This document shows, one piece after another, positions 35,723 to 44,908 of a DNA stretch of 64,000 bases (position 1 is its first letter; each line of letters starts with the position of its first letter). A program made the position numbers and the translations under genes. Source of the stretch: Candidatus Aminicenantota bacterium. GTDB lineage: Bacteria; Acidobacteriota; Aminicenantia; Aminicenantales; UBA4085. The stretch spans positions 124,524-188,523 of the forward strand of contig PLMN01000028.1 in NCBI GenBank assembly GCA_003141555.1, written 5' to 3'. Below the pieces are notes generated by a model. That model did no database searches. It saw nothing but the letters and a program-made list of their open reading frames with translations, and was not told the origin of the DNA.

Positions 35723-35750
35723 TTGACAAACAAGGGAAAATGGTTAATTT
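35723..35750 (+). promoter_or_regulatory. Promoter of the small acidic protein gene
   Basis: TTGACA at 35723-35728 and TAATTT at 35745-35750, 16-base spacer; the expected start is near 35757, which supports the ATG at 35778 over the upstream TTG at 35751. Confidence 0.5.
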
Positions 35751-35777
35751 TTGAATTGTGAGATCCGGGAACTGAGC

Positions 35778-36116
35778 ATGGAAGAGATCGAAATTTCGAG
35801 TTGGGTCACGCTGGACGCAATCAAGAAGAAGGCGGACGTGGCGGAGAGCGTCGGCAACCTCCAGACGGGCCACAGCATGTCCGTGTTCTGCAGCATCGAG
35901 GACGACTACCTGGAGCTCATCTACAGCGACGCGACGGCCAACACCCTCCGCCGGTTCGAGGACAAGGACGAATTCGAAAAGGCGATCGAGGAGCGCAAAG
36001 AGGAGGACGGCGAGGCGGTCTACGACGAGGAGCACGAAATCGATCCGGGCGACGACGATCTGGACGAAGACGAGGACGGCGACTTCGAGCTCGAGGAAGA
36101 TTCGGACGGCTACTGA
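35778..36116 (+). CDS. Small highly acidic protein of unknown function
   Basis: 112 residues from the ATG at 35778. The first 70 look like a folded domain (SSWVTLDAIKKKADVAESVG, VFCSIEDDYLELIYS); the last 45 are almost all Asp, Glu and Gly (DDDLDEDEDGDFELEEDSDG), a disordered acidic tail. It has its own promoter. Its stop codon overlaps the stop of mutS on the other strand by seven bases. I recognise no family. An acidic tail may bind basic proteins or mimic DNA, but that is only a thought. Confidence 0.65.
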   Translation: MEEIEISSWVTLDAIKKKADVAESVGNLQTGHSMSVFCSIEDDYLELIYSDATANTLRRFEDKDEFEKAIEERKEEDGEAVYDEEHEIDPGDDDLDEDEDGDFELEEDSDGY

Positions 36117-38734
36117 CCCAGCTTCTCGACCAAGCGGGCGAGAAGATTGAGGGCGGCCAGGGGGGACAGGGCCGCGATATCGCATTCGGCCAATTCCTTT
36201 TTGATCTCCCGGAAAAGCTCGCGCTCGCGGTCCTCCGCAAACAGGAGCTTCTGGCGGGCATCTTTCCGGCTCGACGTCCGGTACGACATCTTGGGCTGAC
36301 CGGCGTCGTCGAGCTCCTGCTTCTCCAGATTGAACAGGATTTCGCGCGCCCGGGAAACGACGGGCCGGGGAATGCCGGCGAGCTTCGCCACATGGAGGCC
36401 ATAGCTCCGGTCGGATGGCCCCGGGACGATCTTCCGGAGGAAGACGATCTCGTCCTTCCATTCCTTGACCGCGACGTGATGGTTGCGGATGCGCTTCAGG
36501 GTCAGAGCCAGCTCGGTCAGCTCGTGGTAATGGGTGGCGAACAGGGTCTTGGCCCGCACGGCCTCGTTCTCGTGGAGATACTCGGCCACGGCCCAGGCGA
36601 TGCTCAGGCCGTCGAAGGTGCTCGTCCCCCGGCCGATCTCGTCGAGCAGGATGAGGCTCCGGGGCGTGGCGCTGTTCAGGATGGCGGCCGTCTCCAGCAT
36701 CTCGACCATGAACGTCGACTGCCCGGCGCTCAGGAAATCTGTGGCCCCGATCCGGGTGAAGATCCGGTCCACGACCCCGATCGCGCATTCGCGGGCCGGG
36801 ACGTAGGAGCCCATCTGGGCGAGGATGGTGATGAGGGCGACCTGGCGGAGGTAGGTGGACTTGCCCCCCATGTTGGGGCCGGTGATGATGAGGATCTGCT
36901 CCTCCTCCCGGTCGAGATAGGCGTCGTTCGGGATGAAGGCCTCGGTCCGCGTCGCCTCGATGACGGGATGGCGGCCGCCGACGATGCGAAGGGCGTCCCC
37001 GGCGTTCACCTCCGGCCGGGCATAGCCCCGCCGCGCGGCGAGCTCCGCCAGGGCGGCGAGGACGTCGAGGAGGGCGACGTCGGCCGCGATTCTCTGGAGC
37101 CGCGGCGTCTCCCGGCCGACGGCCTCCCGGACTTCGGCAAACAGCGCGTGTTCGAGCTCGCCGATGCGCTCCTCGGCGTGGAGGACCTTCTCCTCGTAGT
37201 CCTTCAGCTCGGGCGTCAGGAACCGCTCGGAGCCGACCAGCGTCTGCTTCCGGACGTAGTCGGCCGGCACCTGGTCCAGGTTGGACTTCGTCACCTCGAT
37301 GTAATAGCCGAAGACCTTGTTGTACCGGACCTTGAGCGAGCCGATCCCGGTCCGCTCCCGCTCACGCGCCTCGATCTGGCTGATGAACGATTTGCCGGAG
37401 CGGCTGATCGTCCGGAGCTCGTCGAGCTCCGCTCGGAAGCCATCCCGGATGATGCCGCCCTCGGTCAGCAGGACGGCGGGTTCGTCGAGAATCGCCCGGT
37501 CGATGAGCTCGGCGATATCCCGACCGTCATCCCAGCGCTCGCGCACGCCCCGGAGCAGGGCCGAGGAAAAGCCGCCGAGCATCGCCGGGACGCGCGGCAG
37601 CGCCTGGAGGGATCGCTTCAGGGCGACGAGGTCGCGCGGATGGGCGGCCGCCAGGGAGATTTTTCCGGTCAGGCGCTCGAGGTCGAGGACGCCCTTGAGC
37701 GCTTCGCGGAACTCCTGGCGGCCGATCGTGTCGGCGAGCTCCTCCCCGACCGCGTCGAGGCGCGCCTCGATCGCCCGAACGTCGACGAGCGGCCGGAGCA
37801 GCCACGACTTCAACAGCCGCCCGCCCATCGGGGTCACGGTCTGGTCGATGACATCGAGAAGCGTGTCCTCGAGCCGGCCGTCGCGGAGGTTCCGGGTAAG
37901 CTCCAGGTTGCGGATGGACGGCGTGTCGAGGACCAAGAAGTCCGCCCCCTGGAAGAAGGTGAGCTTGTGGACGAGCGTCAGGGCGTCCTTCCGGACCTTT
38001 TTAAGATAATGAAGGAGGCCGCCCGCGGCCGAAACGGCCAGCGGCTTGTTCTCGAGGCCGAAACCGGCGAGCGAGGCCACCCCGAAATGGGCAAGGAGGT
38101 CGGCGGCCGCCTGCCCGGGATCGAAGGCCCAGTCCTCGAGGGGGCTCCGGACGACCGACTTGAGGTCCCCGCCGTCGAGGAGGCAGGCAATGCCTTCGGC
38201 GTCGCCCTCGGCGAAGACGATCTCCTTCGGCGCGGCCTTGAACAGCTCATCGAGGAGGCCCCTCGAATCCGTTTCGCCGCGCTCGGTGACGCGCATCTCG
38301 CCCGAGGCGAGATCGATGAGGGCCAGTCCCCACCCCGACGCGGAGGCCTGGATCGCGGCGATGAAGATGCTCTCCTTGGCCGCCTCGAGGTCCACCTCGA
38401 CCGCCGTCCCGGGGGTCAGGACCTTGATGACCTCCCGCTTGACCACGCCCTTGGCCGTCCGAGGATCCTCCACCTGCTCGCAGACGGCCACCTTGTAGCC
38501 GCGCCGGAGAAGCTTGGCCAGGTAGGAATTCACGGCGTGGTGGGGAACGCCGCACATGGGCACCTTCTGGCGCGAGGTGAGGGCGATCTCGAGAACCCGC
38601 GAACCGACCACGGCGTCCTCGAAGAACATCTCGTAGAAGTCGCCGAGGCGGAAAAAGAGGAGCGTATCCCTGAGCTCGTTTTTGATCCGGAAATACTGCT
38701 CCATCATCGGGGTGAGGGACGACGATTCGGCCAT
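36110..38734 (-). CDS. mutS: DNA mismatch repair protein MutS
   Basis: 874 residues, standard for MutS. The mismatch-reading wedge is FRLGDFYEMF near residues 27-36 (Phe-x-Glu of the motif in FYE), the connector and lever domains follow, and the C-terminal ABC ATPase has TGPNMGGKSTYLRQ (Walker A, about 612-625) and ILLDEIGRGTSTFDG (signature and Walker B). It finds mispairs and starts repair with MutL, which is not in this window. The ATG at 38734 begins eight bases after a small methyltransferase gene, so the two are one transcript. It converges on the small acidic gene. Confidence 0.97.
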   Translation of the reverse strand: MAESSSLTPMMEQYFRIKNELRDTLLFFRLGDFYEMFFEDAVVGSRVLEIALTSRQKVPMCGVPHHAVNSYLAKLLRRGYKVAVCEQVEDPRTAKGVVKREVIKVLTPGTAVEVDLEAAKESIFIAAIQASASGWGLALIDLASGEMRVTERGETDSRGLLDELFKAAPKEIVFAEGDAEGIACLLDGGDLKSVVRSPLEDWAFDPGQAAADLLAHFGVASLAGFGLENKPLAVSAAGGLLHYLKKVRKDALTLVHKLTFFQGADFLVLDTPSIRNLELTRNLRDGRLEDTLLDVIDQTVTPMGGRLLKSWLLRPLVDVRAIEARLDAVGEELADTIGRQEFREALKGVLDLERLTGKISLAAAHPRDLVALKRSLQALPRVPAMLGGFSSALLRGVRERWDDGRDIAELIDRAILDEPAVLLTEGGIIRDGFRAELDELRTISRSGKSFISQIEARERERTGIGSLKVRYNKVFGYYIEVTKSNLDQVPADYVRKQTLVGSERFLTPELKDYEEKVLHAEERIGELEHALFAEVREAVGRETPRLQRIAADVALLDVLAALAELAARRGYARPEVNAGDALRIVGGRHPVIEATRTEAFIPNDAYLDREEEQILIITGPNMGGKSTYLRQVALITILAQMGSYVPARECAIGVVDRIFTRIGATDFLSAGQSTFMVEMLETAAILNSATPRSLILLDEIGRGTSTFDGLSIAWAVAEYLHENEAVRAKTLFATHYHELTELALTLKRIRNHHVAVKEWKDEIVFLRKIVPGPSDRSYGLHVAKLAGIPRPVVSRAREILFNLEKQELDDAGQPKMSYRTSSRKDARQKLLFAEDRERELFREIKKELAECDIAALSPLAALNLLARLVEKLGQ

Positions 38735-38741
38735 GGCGCCT

Positions 38742-39260
38742 CTACCCCCCCGCCGGGCCCGTCTTCTTGGCCGCGACGAAATAGCCTTCGACGATCTTTT
38801 CTCCGGGGAAGCAGTTCCGGGCGAACCGGGCGAGCCGGCCCCGGGCGACAGACACGATCTCAACCTCGAACCCCTCGAGCATATCCCGGAGCCCGAGCTC
38901 GCTGAACCGGTAGTACTCGATCCCGTGGCGGGGATAGCAGAACGGGACCGTGAGGAAAAGCGTCCCGCCGGGCTTGAGGACGCGGGTGAGCTCGGCCACG
39001 GCCCGGAACGGCCGCCGGACATGCTCCAACACGTCCAGGGCGATGACCGTGTCGAAGCTCGCGTCGCGCAGGCCGAGCGGCCCTTCGACGTCGCCGACAA
39101 CGTCCGGCCCGAACTCTGGGTTAATATCCACCCGCAGGGCGTTCCAACCAAACTTGCGCCAGCCGCAGCCGATGTCGAGGGCGCGGCCGGCAACGACAAG
39201 CCTGTCCTTCAGGATCTTGTCACGGCGCTTTCGCCAGAACGTCTGTCCTCGGTATCGCAT
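38742..39260 (-). CDS. Small class I SAM-dependent methyltransferase
   Basis: 172 residues. The SAM-binding fold is visible: ALDIGCGWRKFGWNALRVDI, SFDTVIALDVLEHVRRPF and LKPGGTLFLTVPF. This is a Methyltransf_11-type enzyme acting on a small molecule, lipid or sugar that cannot be named. The ATG at 39260 is 18 bases from the predicted transcript start of an excellent promoter. It is followed by mutS after a seven-base gap. A longer frame extends upstream, but it is antisense to the GH2 gene and is discounted. Confidence 0.85.
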   Translation of the reverse strand: MRYRGQTFWRKRRDKILKDRLVVAGRALDIGCGWRKFGWNALRVDINPEFGPDVVGDVEGPLGLRDASFDTVIALDVLEHVRRPFRAVAELTRVLKPGGTLFLTVPFCYPRHGIEYYRFSELGLRDMLEGFEVEIVSVARGRLARFARNCFPGEKIVEGYFVAAKKTGPAGG

Positions 39261-39284
39261 ATCGGCCGGATCTCTTCGTCCCGC

Positions 39285-39313
39285 ATTATAGGGGGAATCC
39301 GGCTGCCTGGCAA
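39285..39313 (-). promoter_or_regulatory. Promoter of the methyltransferase-mutS pair
   Basis: On the minus strand TTGCCA (complement of 39308-39313), 17-base spacer, TATAAT (complement of 39285-39290). The -35 is preceded by CCGCCG. Confidence 0.6.
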
Positions 39314-39411
39314 CGGCGGAAGGGGCCGGGAGCTTGGGCCGCACCCCCGCCGTTGACATTTGTCCCGATTTGACACAAAAAGGGGGAAGCCCCGGAGAGA
39401 GGAGGAAAAAG

Positions 39412-42400
39412 ATGCGCCCGAGACCCATCGCGATCATCCTGGCCGCTCTGGCCGCCTGGGCGTGGGCCGGAGCGGCTCCGGCCGCCCCGGACAACATCCG
39501 ATTTTCTCCGCGCGCGGCTTCGGTCACCGGCACGGCCCGGCCGGAAATCTCCTTGAACGGGGCGTGGCGCTTCAACCCCCGGGGAGACCGGCCCGACGGC
39601 TGGTCGCGGATCCAGGTCCCCGGAGACTGGACGATGCAGGGCTTCTCGGTGACGCCCGGGACGGCGGCGGCGTATGCGACGGACGTCGAGATCCCGGCGG
39701 AGTGGCGCGGCCTGCGCATCAAGCTCCGCTGCGACGGCGTCCAAAGCCAGGCGAAGATCACGATCAACGGCCGCTCCGCCGGAGAGCACCAGGGCGGGTT
39801 CACGGCCTTCGAGCGGGACATCACGGCCTTCATCCGGCCGGGCCGGGCCAATGCGATCGCTCTGGCCGTGACCAATGAGTCCCTGGCCGACACGCTGGCC
39901 AGCGGGACGCAGTATGCCAATTACCAGTTCGGCGGGATTACCCGCAAGATCTATCTCCAGGCCTTGCCCGCGACGAACTTGGCCGGCCTTCGCCTCACGA
40001 CCGAACTCGACGAAGACGGGCCGGATGCCCGGCTCCTCGCGGAAATCGAGGTGGCGAACGAGGGCTCCGCGCGGAGCCCGGATCTCAAGGCCGTCTTCTC
40101 TCTCGCCGACGCCGCCGGCCGGCCGGTCCCGATCGACGGGAGCGAGCTCCCGATCCCGGCCCTGGCCCCCGGCGAGACGCGCCGGGCGGCGTTCGCCGCA
40201 GCCGTCCGGTCGCCGAAAACGTGGGATGCCGAACACCCGAACCTCCACCTGCTGACCGTCGTCCTGAGCTCCGGGGCGGGCCCGCTCGAAACCGTTCGCC
40301 GGACATTCGGCTTCCGGACGGTCGAGGTCGCGGGCAACCAAGTGTTCGTCAACGGCCGGCCGATCAAGGTCCGCGGCTCCAACCGCCACGAGACCCATCC
40401 CCTGCTCGGCCGAACCCTGACCGCCGAGCTCTGGCGCAGGGATGCCGAGCTGTTCCGCGCGGCCAACGTCAACTATATCCGGACGTCGCACTATCCCCCG
40501 GCCGAGGAGTTCCTGGACGCCTGCGACGAGCTCGGCCTGTTCGTCGAATGCGAGGCGCCCCTCGTCTGGATCAACCACGACGCCAACGAGTTCTGGAAGA
40601 AGGAGGATTCGGATGCGCCCCGGTTCCTGCCGTTTATCCGGAGCGCCGTGGCGGAGACCATCGAGTTCAACCGCCCCCACCCGAGCATCATTTTTTGGTC
40701 CCTGGCCAACGAATCCGGCTGGGGGCCGAGCTTCGCCGAGGCCAAGAAGACCGCGGACGCCCTCGATCCCAGCCGCCCCAAGACGTTCCACGACCAGGCG
40801 ATCGGGACCTATAATAACCGGGGAAGCGGAGCCATGCAGGTGGCCAACTACCACTACCCGAGCGAGGCCCTGGTGGACGATCTCTGGGCCTGGACGCGAC
40901 CCATCCTCTTCGGCGAATATTGCCACGTCAACTGCTACAACCGCCGCGAGCTGGCCGCCGACCCTGGAATCCGCGACGAGTACGGGTGCGGCCTCAGCCG
41001 GATGTGGGAGAAGATGTACGGCGCCCCGGCCGTTCTCGGCGGGGCGATCTGGGCCGGGGTGAACGACATCTTCTATCTTCCCTCTGGCAAGACCGTGGGC
41101 TACGGCGACTGGGGACTGATCGACGGCTGGCGGCGGGAGAAGCCCGAATACTGGCATGTCAAGAAGGCCTATTCCCCCGTCAAGATGACCGAAGGCCCGC
41201 TCGCCGCTCCTGCGGTCGGAACCCCTCTCCGGCTTCAGATCGCGAACCGGCATGACTTCACGAATCTTAGCGAAATCGGGATCACCTGGAGCCTCGGCGG
41301 CGAGCGGGGCACGGCCGCGATCGATCTCCCTCCCCGCCAGTCGGGCATCCTGAAGATCCGGCCGAAGACCGCAAATCTCGAGGGGAGGACTCTGCACCTG
41401 GACTTCACCAGCCCGCGCGGCTTTCTCATCGACAGCTACGAGTTTCCGATCGGCGCGCCTGTTCCCGAAGCGCCGCCCTTCGCCCGGCCGGCGCCGGCTC
41501 CTCTCCGGCTGCGGATCGACCGGACGGCCATCTCCGTCGAGGGCGGGGCGTTCGCCTGGATCTTCGAAAGAGCGACGGGTGTTCTCCGCCGGGCCGAGGC
41601 CGGAGGGAAGCCGGTCGTGATCGGCGGGCCGGTTTTCATGCTTCTGGCCCAAGACTCGGGCTCCTGCCTGCCCGATTACGCGCCGGACGCGGCCCCGCTG
41701 AACGACGTCTGCTCCGGCTGGACCGCGGACTCGGTCGAGGCCCACGAAGACGCAGGAGCCGTTATCCTTTCCGTGAAAGGCGGATACAAGGAAGCCGCGG
41801 GCGGCTACCGGATCCGTCTCGATGGCACGGGCGAGGCGGCCGTCGAATACGAGTTCGCGTCGGAGGCGAAGCTCAACCCCCGGCAGTACGGGTTCGTCTT
41901 CTATCTGCCCCGGGCCTGTGACACATTGACCTGGAAGAGAATCGGTCAATGGTCGGTCTATCCCCCCGACCATATCGGCCGGCCGGAAGGCTCGGCGAAA
42001 GCGGTCGTGCCGGGCGGCGAATTCGAGTTCCGCCGGGCGCCGCAGGTCGCCTGGAAGGACGACATGAACGCCCTCGGCACGGCCGATTTCCGCTCGACCA
42101 AGGCCGCCATCCTCTGGTCGGCCCTGACCGCCGCCGACGGCCGCGGCCTGCTCGCCCTCTCCGACGGGAGGCACGCGACCCGGACGTTCCTCGACAAGGA
42201 CCGCGTCGGCTTTCTCGTCGCGGACTTCAACACCGGCGGAGGCGACATGTTCTACGCCGGCCACCACAAGGCGTTCGACCGTCCCCTCGAAAAAGGAGGC
42301 GCGATCAAGGGATCGTTCAGGATCCGGCTGATCGCTCCTCGCTCGGAATCCGAGCGTGAACCGACATCGGCCTCCTACTTCTGGACGGGCGACGCGTCGT

Positions 42401-42507
42401 CGATCACCCACATGCCCCGGCCGTTGGTCGCGGCGACGATGACGTTGTCGCGCGGGTGGATCTGGATGTCCCACACGGCCACGTTCGGCATCCCGGCGCC
42501 CAGGTAG
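39412..42507 (+). CDS. Secreted GH2-family glycosidase (beta-galactosidase-like)
   Basis: 1031 residues. A signal peptide (about 1-25, AIILAALAAWAWAGAAPAA) is followed by the GH2 sugar-binding domain (ISLNGAWRFNP, VPGDWTMQGF), the immunoglobulin-like domain, and the TIM barrel starting VNGRPIKVRGSNRHETHP. The acid/base glutamate is in SLANESGWG (residue 434) and the nucleophile in LFGEYCHV (residue 502). A C-terminal beta-sandwich completes the enzyme. It should remove terminal beta-linked sugars from outside polysaccharide. GGAGGA precedes the ATG at 39412. The last 44 codons lie antisense to the following BNR gene, so the C-terminus runs past where homologues would be expected to stop. Confidence 0.9.
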   Translation: MRPRPIAIILAALAAWAWAGAAPAAPDNIRFSPRAASVTGTARPEISLNGAWRFNPRGDRPDGWSRIQVPGDWTMQGFSVTPGTAAAYATDVEIPAEWRGLRIKLRCDGVQSQAKITINGRSAGEHQGGFTAFERDITAFIRPGRANAIALAVTNESLADTLASGTQYANYQFGGITRKIYLQALPATNLAGLRLTTELDEDGPDARLLAEIEVANEGSARSPDLKAVFSLADAAGRPVPIDGSELPIPALAPGETRRAAFAAAVRSPKTWDAEHPNLHLLTVVLSSGAGPLETVRRTFGFRTVEVAGNQVFVNGRPIKVRGSNRHETHPLLGRTLTAELWRRDAELFRAANVNYIRTSHYPPAEEFLDACDELGLFVECEAPLVWINHDANEFWKKEDSDAPRFLPFIRSAVAETIEFNRPHPSIIFWSLANESGWGPSFAEAKKTADALDPSRPKTFHDQAIGTYNNRGSGAMQVANYHYPSEALVDDLWAWTRPILFGEYCHVNCYNRRELAADPGIRDEYGCGLSRMWEKMYGAPAVLGGAIWAGVNDIFYLPSGKTVGYGDWGLIDGWRREKPEYWHVKKAYSPVKMTEGPLAAPAVGTPLRLQIANRHDFTNLSEIGITWSLGGERGTAAIDLPPRQSGILKIRPKTANLEGRTLHLDFTSPRGFLIDSYEFPIGAPVPEAPPFARPAPAPLRLRIDRTAISVEGGAFAWIFERATGVLRRAEAGGKPVVIGGPVFMLLAQDSGSCLPDYAPDAAPLNDVCSGWTADSVEAHEDAGAVILSVKGGYKEAAGGYRIRLDGTGEAAVEYEFASEAKLNPRQYGFVFYLPRACDTLTWKRIGQWSVYPPDHIGRPEGSAKAVVPGGEFEFRRAPQVAWKDDMNALGTADFRSTKAAILWSALTAADGRGLLALSDGRHATRTFLDKDRVGFLVADFNTGGGDMFYAGHHKAFDRPLEKGGAIKGSFRIRLIAPRSESEREPTSASYFWTGDASSITHMPRPLVAATMTLSRGWIWMSHTATFGIPAPR

Positions 42508-44744
42508 GCCCAGGTCTTGCCGCCGTCGGTCGTCACGTAGGGGCCGAGGTCGGTGCCGCAATAGAGGACGCCCGCTTTCTTCGGGTCCTCGCGGAGGACG
42601 TTGGTCGAGCCGGGGAGCGCCGCGGCGATGTTCACCCAGGTCTTGCCGTAATCCGTCGACTTGAAGACGTAGGGATTGAAATCGTCGTCGTGGCGGCCGA
42701 TGAGCGAGACGTAGACCGTGCCCGCGTCATATTTCGAGGCCGTGATGCTCCAGACGTGCTTGTTGAAGGGCAGTCCGGCGGTGATCTCGGTCCATTTCGC
42801 CCCGCCGTCGAGCGTCATGTGCACCCGGCCGTCGTCCGTCCCGGCGTAGAGGACGCCCGCCTTGAGCGGTGATTCGTCGATCGCGGTCAGGGCTGCGTAG
42901 CTGATGGCGTAGGGCAGCCGGCCCTGCTTGCGGGGATCGTTGTAGGTCAGGTCGGGGCTGATCTTCGTCCAGGTGTCGCCCTTGTCCTTGGACCGGAAGA
43001 CGTATTGGAAGCCGTGATAGATCGTGGCCGGGTCTTGGGGCGAGAGGATCGTCGGCGCAAGCCACTGGCCGCGATACTCGGGCTCGCCCGCCGCGGGCTT
43101 GGGATAGATGTCCTTGCTCGCCCACTGGCCGTCCTTGTATTCGGACCGCATCACCCGTCCGTAGTAGGTCGAGGCGTATTCCAGGTTGGGATTGGCCGGG
43201 TCGACGGCGATGATCGTCCCCTCGCCGCCCGGCGCGAACTCCCACCGCACCCCGGCGCCGCCCCGCATGCCGCGGCGGCCGCCGGCCGGCGCGCCGGATG
43301 GGCCCACACCCAGACCGCGGACCGTGCCCTGGTCCTGGACCGAGCCGTAGGCCGCGAACGGCTTGGCCATGTCGAGCGTCACGTTGTAGAACTGGATCGA
43401 GTGGATGCCCTTGTGGAAGTCGCGCCAGTTCTTCCCGCCGTCGTAAGATACGTTGGCCCCGCCGTCGTTGACGTTGATGATGTAATTCGAATCGGCCGGA
43501 TCGATCCACAGCCCGTGGTGGTCGCCGTGGAGGTCGTCGCCGTAGAGAGGCTTGAACATCTTGGCCCCGTCGGTGGACTTAGACAGGCCGAGGCCCATGA
43601 TATAGACCGTGTTGTCGTCGCTGGGGTCGACCCGGATCTGGCCGAAGACCCAGCCATAGGTCCCGCCGAAGCGCTCCATCGTCCGGTCGGAGGCGCTGAC
43701 TTTCCTCCAGCTATCGCCCTGGTCCTCGGACCGGTAGACCTCGGCGCCGGCGATGTCGGAGAAAGTCCGCAGCCGGCCGTAGGAGTCGCGATCGCCGGCG
43801 GCGGGCTGGCGTACGGGGGTGTGGTTGTCGACATAGGCGTAAACGACATTCGGCTTGGTCCGGCAGAGGTCGAGGCCGATGCGGCCGGTGAACTTGGTGT
43901 CGGGCAGGCCGGCGTTCGCGGGCTTCCACGTCTTGCCGCCGTCGGTCGTCTTGAACAGCCCGTCGCCCGGCTCGGGGACGGGGTCGCTCCAGCGCAGGCG
44001 GATGCGGTGGCACATCGAGGCGATCAGGGTATCGGGGTTCTTGGGGTCCATGACCAGGTCGATGGCCCCGATCTTCTCATCGAGATAGAGGACCTTTTGC
44101 CAGGTCTTGCCTCCGTCGACGGTCTTGAATATGCCCCGGTCCGGTCCGTAGGTCCACTCGTGGCCGGAGGCGGCCACGTAGACGATGTCGGGGTTCGTCG
44201 GGTGGATGCGGATCCGGCCTATGGTATACGTCCCGGTTAGGCCGACAGGGGTCCAGGTCTTGCCCGCGTCCACGGATTTGTAGACGCCCGTCCCGGCCAT
44301 TGAGGCCCGGAAGATGTTGGCTTCGCCCGTCCCGTAATAGACGATATCGGGATTCGATTCGGAGATGTCGACATCACCCGAGGACAGAGTGGGCAGGTCG
44401 TTGGTCAGGCACTCCCAGGTGATGCCCGTGTTCTCCGTCTTCCACAGCCCGCCGACCGCGGAGGCGATGTAGATGACATTGCGGCTGCCGCGCGGGACGG
44501 CGATGTCCACGCACCGGCCGCCGAAGATGTCGGGGCCGATGAACCGCCACTTCATGTCCTTGAAAGGCGTCTGGGCCTTCAGCGCCTGGTGCTGGTCGGC
44601 CGCCTTCATTCGGAGGGCGAGGTCGGTGTTTTGGATCTTCTTCGGCTCCGCCTTGGCCGCCGGCGGCTTGGACTGGGCGGCGGCGAGCAGGACGACCGCC
44701 AGCATCGCGGAAATCACCAGAGTCGGGCGTCGGACATGTTTCAT
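42375..44744 (-). CDS. Secreted BNR/VPS10-type beta-propeller protein 1
   Basis: 789 residues. A signal peptide (about 1-25, ending LLAAAQS) precedes at least ten Asp-box repeats of the SxDxGxTW type (KSVDAGKTWTP, KTVDGGKTWQK, KTTDGGKTWKP, KSTDYGKTWVN), the signature of sialidase-like and VPS10/sortilin-like propellers. Such proteins are often labelled 'glycosyl hydrolase', but no catalytic residues can be pointed out and a binding role is as likely. GAGGAGG lies before the ATG at 44744, and a promoter at 44815-44843. Paralogue of the protein at 45858. The stop lies within the 3' end of the GH2 gene on the other strand (133-base overlap). Confidence 0.85.
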   Translation of the reverse strand: MKHVRRPTLVISAMLAVVLLAAAQSKPPAAKAEPKKIQNTDLALRMKAADQHQALKAQTPFKDMKWRFIGPDIFGGRCVDIAVPRGSRNVIYIASAVGGLWKTENTGITWECLTNDLPTLSSGDVDISESNPDIVYYGTGEANIFRASMAGTGVYKSVDAGKTWTPVGLTGTYTIGRIRIHPTNPDIVYVAASGHEWTYGPDRGIFKTVDGGKTWQKVLYLDEKIGAIDLVMDPKNPDTLIASMCHRIRLRWSDPVPEPGDGLFKTTDGGKTWKPANAGLPDTKFTGRIGLDLCRTKPNVVYAYVDNHTPVRQPAAGDRDSYGRLRTFSDIAGAEVYRSEDQGDSWRKVSASDRTMERFGGTYGWVFGQIRVDPSDDNTVYIMGLGLSKSTDGAKMFKPLYGDDLHGDHHGLWIDPADSNYIINVNDGGANVSYDGGKNWRDFHKGIHSIQFYNVTLDMAKPFAAYGSVQDQGTVRGLGVGPSGAPAGGRRGMRGGAGVRWEFAPGGEGTIIAVDPANPNLEYASTYYGRVMRSEYKDGQWASKDIYPKPAAGEPEYRGQWLAPTILSPQDPATIYHGFQYVFRSKDKGDTWTKISPDLTYNDPRKQGRLPYAISYAALTAIDESPLKAGVLYAGTDDGRVHMTLDGGAKWTEITAGLPFNKHVWSITASKYDAGTVYVSLIGRHDDDFNPYVFKSTDYGKTWVNIAAALPGSTNVLREDPKKAGVLYCGTDLGPYVTTDGGKTWAYLGAGMPNVAVWDIQIHPRDNVIVAATNGRGMWVIDDASPVQK

Positions 44745-44814
44745 GAGATCTCCTCCTCGGCGGGAATCCGAAAGAAATGCGATGAAATACATCAGCGATC
44801 AGATATCACCGAGT

Positions 44815-44843
44815 ATGTTATTTTTTCCTGTAGAAGAAGTCAA
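44815..44843 (-). promoter_or_regulatory. Promoter of BNR protein 1
   Basis: On the minus strand TTGACT (complement of 44838-44843), 17-base spacer, TAACAT (complement of 44815-44820). It allows expression apart from the upstream outer-membrane protein gene. Confidence 0.45.
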
Positions 44844-44908
44844 ATGGCCGGCCTGACCGCAGGCGGGCCGGCCTTCCCGGAACTTCCTTAGTCGGGGGGC
44901 CTCGGGGC

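Noticed and set aside
35801..38905. A 1034-codon open frame on the plus strand
   Set aside because: It is antisense to mutS and the acidic gene, has no family motifs and is rich in Arg/Gly/Glu as expected from a GC-rich shadow frame.
39286..42561. A 1091-codon minus-strand frame opposite the GH2 gene
   Set aside because: The GH2 gene has full catalytic motifs, a signal peptide and a ribosome site; the opposite frame has none.
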